A stretch of 14,869 bases of DNA from JANXAZ01 sp037446605 (GTDB taxonomy: Bacteria; Pseudomonadota; Alphaproteobacteria; Geminicoccales; Geminicoccaceae): contig JBBIIE010000079.1 in NCBI GenBank assembly GCA_037446605.1, positions 1 through 14,869 on the forward strand. The letters are read 5' to 3'. The notes beneath the pieces are model-generated. The model was not told the DNA's origin. It did no database searches and saw only the letters and a program-made list of their open reading frames with translations. The position numbers were made by a program, and so were the translations under genes. The number at the start of each line of letters is the position of its first letter. Position 1 is the stretch's first letter. Below, piece by piece: positions 7,427 through 14,869 of the stretch.

Positions 7427-8539
7427 TCAGCTCGGCCGCGGCGGTTCGGGGAAGACCCGGAGCCGATCGGGCGGCAGGCAGATCGAGATGGTCCGCCCGG
7501 GCCCTATGCCGAGGTCGCGGACCGCGTTGATCGAGAGGTCGGCCGAGATGTCGAGACCCGTGCCGGGGACGTGGAGCGTGGTCTGGAAGTGGTTGCCGAT
7601 GAACTCCATGACCCCGACCACGGCTCCGAGCCGGTTGGCCGGCCGGCGGTCGACCTCGCGCACGACCACGTCCTCGGGCCGGAGACACACGGTCACCCGG
7701 GCGCCTGGGCCGAGCTCGAGGGGCGGTTCGAAGAGGAGTTCGGCGCCGTCGACCTCGACCCGGTCCGCTGCCAGGAGCCGGCCTTCGAGGAAGTTCATCC
7801 TGCCGATGAAGTCGGCGACGAAGGCCGTGGCCGGCCGGGCGTAGACCTCGTCGGGGGTGCCCACCTGCTCGATCCGACCGTGGTTCATGACCACGATCCG
7901 GTCGGCCATGGTGAGCGCCTCCTCCTGGTCGTGGGTCACCATGATCGTGGTGATCCCGAGCCGGCGCTGGAGGTCGCGGATCTCGCCGCGCAGCCGGGCC
8001 CGGACGCGGGCATCGAGCGCGGAGAGCGGCTCGTCGAGGAGAAGGAGCGCGGGCCGCAGCGCCAGGGCGCGGGCCAGCGCCACCCGCTGCTGCTGGCCGC
8101 CCGAGAGCTGAGCGGGATGTTTCTCGGCCTGATCGGTGAGCCCCACGAGCTCCAGGAGCTCGTCCACCCGTCGGGCGATCTCGGCCTTGGGTCGGCCGGT
8201 CGCGGCGAGGCCGTAGCCGACGTTCGCGCGGATCGTGAGGTTCGGGAACAGTGCGTAGGACTGGAAGACGATGCCGAAGTCGCGGGCGCTCACCGGCAGC
8301 CCGGTGACGTCACGGCCACCCTGCTCGACCGTGCCCTCGCTCGGCGGGTCGAGCCCGCAGATCGCGCGCAGGAGCGTGGTCTTGCCGCAGCCCGAGGGGC
8401 CGAGGAAGGCCACGAACTCGCCGAGCCCGATCTCGAGGTCGACCCGCTCGAGGGCGGTGAACCCGCCGAAGCGCTTGCCGAGCCCCCGGATGCGGAGGAA
8501 GGGCGCGGCGGGACCCACCGCGCCCGCCTGTGCCTCCAT
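7427..8539 (-). CDS. ABC transporter ATP-binding protein, putative 2-aminoethylphosphonate importer (PhnT2-like)
   Basis: A 370-residue importer ATPase of the PotA/FbpC type that drives uptake by ATP hydrolysis at the cytoplasmic face. Walker A is GPSGCGKT (47-54), Q-loop Gln93 in VFQSYALFPN, signature LSGGQQQR (145-152), Walker B LLLLDEP (165-171) and the switch histidine His203 in VTHDQEEA. The C-terminal 90 residues form a TOBE-like regulatory domain (RVTVCLRPEDVVV, about 281-293). All catalytic residues are intact. The start is ATG at 8539, overlapping the stop of the binding-protein gene by one base (TGATG), so the two are translationally coupled. The same frame is open far upstream to 9679, but that stretch is the shadow of the binding-protein gene. 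Confidence 0.93.
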   Translation of the reverse strand: MEAQAGAVGPAAPFLRIRGLGKRFGGFTALERVDLEIGLGEFVAFLGPSGCGKTTLLRAICGLDPPSEGTVEQGGRDVTGLPVSARDFGIVFQSYALFPNLTIRANVGYGLAATGRPKAEIARRVDELLELVGLTDQAEKHPAQLSGGQQQRVALARALALRPALLLLDEPLSALDARVRARLRGEIRDLQRRLGITTIMVTHDQEEALTMADRIVVMNHGRIEQVGTPDEVYARPATAFVADFIGRMNFLEGRLLAADRVEVDGAELLFEPPLELGPGARVTVCLRPEDVVVREVDRRPANRLGAVVGVMEFIGNHFQTTLHVPGTGLDISADLSINAVRDLGIGPGRTISICLPPDRLRVFPEPPRPS

Positions 8540-9573
8540 CAGCTCCGGGGCTCGCTCTTGCCGTCGTAGCGCTTCGACCACTCGGCCAGGATCCGCTCGC
8601 GGTTGGCCGCCGCCCAGGCGAAGTCGTTCCTGATGAGCATCGCCTCGACGTCGCCCTTCACGTGCTCGAGCCTGGAGGCGATCCCGGGCAGCGCCACGAT
8701 CGCGAAGTTCTGCGCGTAGAGCCGGTTGGCCTCCTCGGAGATCGCCCAGTCGGCGAGCTTCTTGGCGGCCTCGAGCTTCTTCGTCGTCTTGACGATGCCG
8801 GTGGCCTCCATGTCCCAGCCCAGGCCCTCCTTGGGCAGGATCACCTCGATCGGCGCGCCGTCCTTCTTCGTCTTGTTGGCGCGGTACTCGAAGGAGAGGC
8901 CGATCACGTACTCGCCGGCCCCGGCCTGACGGCAGGGCTTGGAGCCCGAGTGGGTGTAGGCGGCGATGTTCTGGTGCAGGGCGTCCATGTAGCCCCAGCC
9001 CTTCTCCTCGCCCATCGTCTGCAGCCAGGCCGAGACCATGAGGAACCCCGTGCCCGAGGAGGCGGGGTTGGGCATGGTGATCTGGCCCTTGTAGGCCGTG
9101 TCGGTGAGATCGGCCCAGGAGGTGGGCGCCTTCAGGCCGCGCTTGCCGGCCTCGACCGTGTTGAAGCAGAAGGCCGAGGACCAGACGTCCATGCCGACCC
9201 ACTTGGGCGGGTCGGCCGGATCGCGCATCGTGGGCTTCACCTTCCCGAGCCCCTCGGGTGCGTAGGGCAGGAGGAGGCCTTCGCCGTCGAGCAGCATGAG
9301 CGAGGTGGCGGCCAGGCCCATGACCACGTCGGCCTGCGGGTTGGCCTTCTCGGCCAGGAGCTTGGCCGTGACGATGCCGGTCGAATCGCGGACCCAGCGG
9401 AGCTTGACGTCGGGGTTCGCCTTCTCGAAGGCCTGCTGATAGGCCTTGAGCTGGTCCGCTTCGAGGGCGGTGTAGACGGTGAGCTCGGTCGCCGCCTGGG
9501 ACGCACGGGTCCCGACCAGCAGCGCCGTGGTGGCGACGAGGACGATCCGGACGAGGTGGTCGGGTGCGGTCAT
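8539..9573 (-). CDS. ABC transporter substrate-binding protein, putative 2-aminoethylphosphonate binder (PhnS2-like)
   Basis: A 344-residue periplasmic solute-binding protein. Residues 1-27 look like a signal peptide: a hydrophobic core VRIVLVATTALLVG, then SQA before the likely cut. The mature start ELTVYTALEADQLKAY and the segments NPQADVVMGLAATS, MPNPASSGTGF, YTHSGSKPCRQAGAGEYV and KEGLGWDMEATGIV closely match my memory of the putative 2-aminoethylphosphonate-binding family (PhnS2 type). More distant relatives bind ferric iron, so substrate is inferred from family resemblance only. The frame is open to 9663, but ATG at 9573 has GGGAGGAA 6 nt upstream and places the signal peptide at the very N-terminus. 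It is the first gene of the operon and divergent from the rRNA operon. Confidence 0.92.
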   Translation of the reverse strand: MTAPDHLVRIVLVATTALLVGTRASQAATELTVYTALEADQLKAYQQAFEKANPDVKLRWVRDSTGIVTAKLLAEKANPQADVVMGLAATSLMLLDGEGLLLPYAPEGLGKVKPTMRDPADPPKWVGMDVWSSAFCFNTVEAGKRGLKAPTSWADLTDTAYKGQITMPNPASSGTGFLMVSAWLQTMGEEKGWGYMDALHQNIAAYTHSGSKPCRQAGAGEYVIGLSFEYRANKTKKDGAPIEVILPKEGLGWDMEATGIVKTTKKLEAAKKLADWAISEEANRLYAQNFAIVALPGIASRLEHVKGDVEAMLIRNDFAWAAANRERILAEWSKRYDGKSEPRS

Positions 9574-9579
9574 CTCGGT

Positions 9580-9587
9580 TCCTCCCT
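9580..9587 (-). promoter_or_regulatory. Shine-Dalgarno of the substrate-binding protein gene
   Basis: On the minus strand AGGGAGGAA sits 6 nt before ATG 9573. It fits the 16S anti-Shine-Dalgarno CACCUCCUUU seen in this window and decides the start over the upstream ATG at 9663. Confidence 0.85.
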
Positions 9588-9598
9588 TCGAGCCGCGC

Positions 9599-9629
9599 GG
9601 TGCACCTCGGGGTCCGGGGTGCGCCTCGG
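9599..9629. repeat. Two 12-bp direct repeats upstream of the ABC operon, candidate operator
   Basis: GGTGCACCTCGG (9599-9610) and GGTGCGCCTCGG (9618-9629) differ at one base. Their starts are 19 bp apart, about two helical turns. The first copy contains the palindrome GGTGCACC. They lie 26-56 bp upstream of the binding-protein start codon, where a regulator could act. I see no convincing -35/-10 pair for this operon, so the role is a guess. Confidence 0.3.
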
Positions 9630-9713
9630 CGTCTAGGGAGCCACCGTGACGGGCCGGCGACAAGCCTGCGACAGGCCACCGCGGGACCCGGCCTTCCGAC
9701 CCGCAGCTTTTCC

Positions 9714-9742
9714 CTTGCGCGCGCCGATGGGCGGGTCTAATG
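9714..9742 (+). promoter_or_regulatory. Candidate rRNA operon promoter
   Basis: CTTGCG (9714-9719), 17 bp, then CTAATG (9737-9742) resembles the alphaproteobacterial CTTGAC-N17-CTATAT pattern. The -10 TCTAATG is the only AT-containing patch between the divergent ABC operon and the 16S leader. It would start transcription near 9749, giving a leader of about 300 nt before 16S. No Fis-like or UP element is evident. Confidence 0.4.
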
Positions 9743-9824
9743 AGGCGGTCCGCCGCGCTCGCGTGGTGGACGGTCCGGCAGCTGCTGTTCCCGCTCGGAG
9801 CGGACGGGGCGGCGCTGGCGGAGG

Positions 9825-9836
9825 CCCTTTGGACAT
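9825..9836 (+). promoter_or_regulatory. boxA-like antitermination element in the rRNA leader
   Basis: CCCTTTGGACAT resembles rRNA boxA sequences (CTTTGACAT-like in alphaproteobacteria, TGCTCTTTAACA in E. coli) with one extra base. The core TTGGACATGG recurs in the 16S-23S spacer at 11777-11786. In E. coli boxA also occurs in both leader and spacer. It lies 17 nt before the 5' arm of the 16S processing stem, a normal place for it. Confidence 0.5.
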
Positions 9837-9852
9837 GGTTGGGTGAGGTTGG

Positions 9853-9876
9853 GGTAGGGATGTGCAGGCGGCGGCC
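9853..9876 (+). repeat. 5' arm of the pre-16S processing stem
   Basis: These 24 nt are complementary to 11587-11610 downstream of 16S. All positions pair, with a single G-U wobble (9868 with 11595). Such stems loop out pre-16S and are cut by RNase III. The arm is about 175 nt from the 16S 5' end, farther than usual, while the 3' arm is about 38 nt from the 3' end. Confidence 0.8.
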
Positions 9877-10051
9877 CTTGGTGGGTCGGTCGTCTGGGCA
9901 TCTGCCGAGCGGGTCGCGTGCGTGCGTCCCGGGTCTGCGGGGTGTTGGGCCCCGGGGGTCTCGGGTGGTGCGTGCGCGGTTGTTCGAGCGGCTCGATGCG
10001 CCTTTGGGGGTGCGCGGTTCCCGGTGGTGCCGGGGGTCGTGTGCCCGGGGT
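9877..10051 (+). other. 16S leader segment inside the processing stem, no gene
   Basis: About 175 nt of GC-rich transcribed leader between the 5' stem arm and the 16S 5' end. It holds small hairpins, such as CGAGCGGCTCG and the GCGC-ended hairpin just after it. I see no credible coding sequence; the short open frames across it are GC-rich artefacts. Confidence 0.5.
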
Positions 10052-11554
<1,503 letters not shown>

Positions 11555-11586
11555 GACCGGGGCGACCCGGATCTCGAGGCCGGCCC

Positions 11587-11610
11587 GGCCGCCGTCTGCA
11601 CATCCCTACC
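11587..11610 (+). repeat. 3' arm of the pre-16S processing stem
   Basis: Complementary over 24 nt to 9853-9876, with one G-U wobble. It begins 38 nt after the mature 16S 3' end and precedes tRNA-Ile. Confidence 0.8.
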
Positions 11611-11656
11611 GGCTCTTCCCGGGCGTCGCCGTGGCGGCGTGCCGTGGGGAGGGTCC

Positions 11657-11733
11657 GGGCCCGTAGCTCAGCAGGTCAGAGCGCACCCCTGATAAGGGTG
11701 AGGTCGGCCGTTCGATTCGGCCCGGGCCCACCA
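11657..11733 (+). tRNA. tRNA-Ile (GAU)
   Basis: A 77-nt tRNA with encoded CCA. The acceptor stem GGGCCCG pairs with CGGGCCC, followed by discriminator A and CCA (11731-11733). D arm GCTCAGCAGGTCAGAGC. Anticodon stem CACCC/GGGTG encloses loop CTGATAA with anticodon GAT at 11691-11693. T arm GGCCG-TTCGATT-CGGCC. The position between 16S and 23S is standard for tRNA-Ile(GAU). Confidence 0.97.
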
Positions 11734-11776
11734 GCCGTGTCCGCGTGCGCGCGGGGCGGCGGGTGGCGGGGGGTGG

Positions 11777-11786
11777 TTGGACATGG
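11777..11786 (+). promoter_or_regulatory. boxA-like antitermination element in the rRNA spacer
   Basis: TTGGACATGG repeats the leader element at 9829-9838 exactly and is followed by TGAAGAGGG. This resembles the TTGACATTGTGAAGA segment common in alphaproteobacterial rRNA spacers. It lies between tRNA-Ile and 23S, the usual place for a second boxA. Confidence 0.5.
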
Positions 11787-11864
11787 TGAAGAGGGTTGGC
11801 GGGCCCGTCGCGCGAGCGGCGGGCCGGGTCGGGAGCGGGCGGGGTGCGAGCCCCGCTGCGGTCC

Positions 11865-11933
11865 CGATCCTTGGCACGGGTATGCTCGGACGTCCCGGCG
11901 TGCGGGCCGCGGTGCGGCGCGTGGGCTGGGGCG
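11865..11933 (+). repeat. 5' arm of a long pre-23S processing stem
   Basis: Pairs with 14692-14756 after 23S in blocks. From the outside in: 11865-11880 with 14741-14756 (16 bp, one wobble); 11882-11892 with 14729-14739 (11 bp); 11894-11900 with 14722-14728 (7 bp); an internal loop; 11911-11914 with 14712-14715 (4 bp); 11915-11920 with 14705-14710 (6 bp); 11922-11933 with 14692-14703 (12 bp). That is about 56 pairs. Next to 23S another register is possible: GGCGAG 11935-11940 with CTCGCC 14690-14695. Confidence 0.85.
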
Positions 11934-11934
11934 G

Positions 11935-14691
<2,757 letters not shown>

Positions 14692-14692
<1 letters not shown>

Positions 14693-14756
14693 GCCCCAGC
14701 CCAGGCGCCGCCACCAGGCGCCGCCGGGCGTCCGAGCATCCCCGTGCCAGGGATCG
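14692..14756 (+). repeat. 3' arm of the long pre-23S processing stem
   Basis: Inverse complement of the spacer segment 11865-11933. It starts at the 23S 3' end and runs 65 nt downstream, with one U/C mismatch (11881/14740), a bulged base and one internal loop interrupting about 56 base pairs. Confidence 0.85.
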
Positions 14757-14763
14757 CCCCCCC

Positions 14764-14781
14764 CACCGCCCCCGGGCGGTG
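14764..14781 (+). repeat. GC-rich hairpin after 23S
   Basis: CACCGCCC (14764-14771) and GGGCGGTG (14774-14781) form a perfect inverted repeat around CC. It looks like a diverged copy of the hairpin inside the 35-bp repeats that follow. No T-run follows, so a rho-independent terminator is unlikely. Confidence 0.65.
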
Positions 14782-14790
14782 CGCACCCGA

Positions 14791-14869
14791 CCCACCCACC
14801 GCCCAGGGGCGGTGGCAGGGGAACCCCCACCCACCGCCCAGGAGCGGTGGCAGGGGAACCCCCACCCAC
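14791..14869 (+). repeat. 35-bp tandem repeat with internal hairpin, runs off the window
   Basis: Units start at 14791, 14826 and 14861 (partial). The two full copies differ at one base: position 19 of the unit is G in the first and A in the second. Each unit contains CCACCGC, 6 nt, GCGGTGG, a 7-bp hairpin, and then AGGGGAACCCC. The array lies where the 23S-5S spacer should be; 5S is not reached in this window. Confidence 0.9.

Noticed and set aside
7422..7688. Upstream extension of the permease frame to 7688
   Set aside because: It overlaps the TOBE domain of the ATPase and translates to Arg/Gly/Pro-rich sequence with no permease similarity.
8540..9679. Upstream extension of the ATPase frame to 9679
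   Set aside because: It is a shadow of the binding-protein gene. Homology of the ATPase begins at the ATG at 8539, which overlaps the preceding stop in a TGATG junction.
14791..14869. Possible CRISPR array
   Set aside because: The 35-bp units are contiguous with no unique spacers, and no cas gene is present.
14869..14869. 5S rRNA
   Set aside because: Expected after 23S but not present in the 177 nt left in the window; presumably lies beyond the edge.

Overview
The window is very GC-rich DNA from an alphaproteobacterium. The main evidence is the 16S rRNA gene, which has the alphaproteobacterial GTGAAATTCGTAGATATT signature and a short V3 region. A cysteine-free ribosomal protein L32 of alphaproteobacterial type agrees. 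I cannot name the genus; an early-branching Rhodospirillales-like lineage is only a guess.

Left part (1-5685): a leucine-dehydrogenase-family amino acid dehydrogenase gene (+) converges on rpmF (-, ribosomal protein L32). Upstream of rpmF on the same strand is an FkbM-like methyltransferase gene. Its reading frame is closed by a TGA, after which 33 protein-like codons continue in the same frame. Divergent from it is a compact plus-strand cluster: an AsmA-family envelope protein, a class IV PLP aminotransferase resembling (R)-selective amine transaminases, and a small four-helix membrane protein. The gaps between these three are 11-12 bp.

Middle part (5691-9573, minus strand): a complete three-gene ABC importer, with periplasmic binding protein, ATPase and fused two-domain permease. 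The proteins resemble the putative 2-aminoethylphosphonate transporter families (PhnS2/PhnT2/PhnU2 type). The genes overlap or nearly touch (TGATG junction, then a 5-bp gap), so they form one operon. It would bring a phosphonate, or a similar small anionic solute, into the cytoplasm. No phosphonate-degrading enzyme is visible nearby.

Right part (about 9714-14869, plus strand): an rRNA operon divergent from the ABC operon. It contains a candidate promoter, a leader with a boxA-like element, 16S rRNA, a spacer with a single tRNA-Ile(GAU) and a second boxA-like element, and 23S rRNA. The usual tRNA-Ala is absent. The 16S gene is bracketed by a 24-bp complementary pair. The 23S gene is bracketed by an unusually long interrupted pair of about 56 bp spread over about 69 nt. 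After 23S come a GC-rich hairpin and a 35-bp tandem repeat that runs off the window edge; 5S is not reached.

I found no CRISPR array, transposase, phage gene or recognisable defence system. The points most worth checking are the in-frame TGA in the methyltransferase, the long pre-23S stem with the hairpin repeats after it, the spacer lacking tRNA-Ala, and the aminotransferase subtype.
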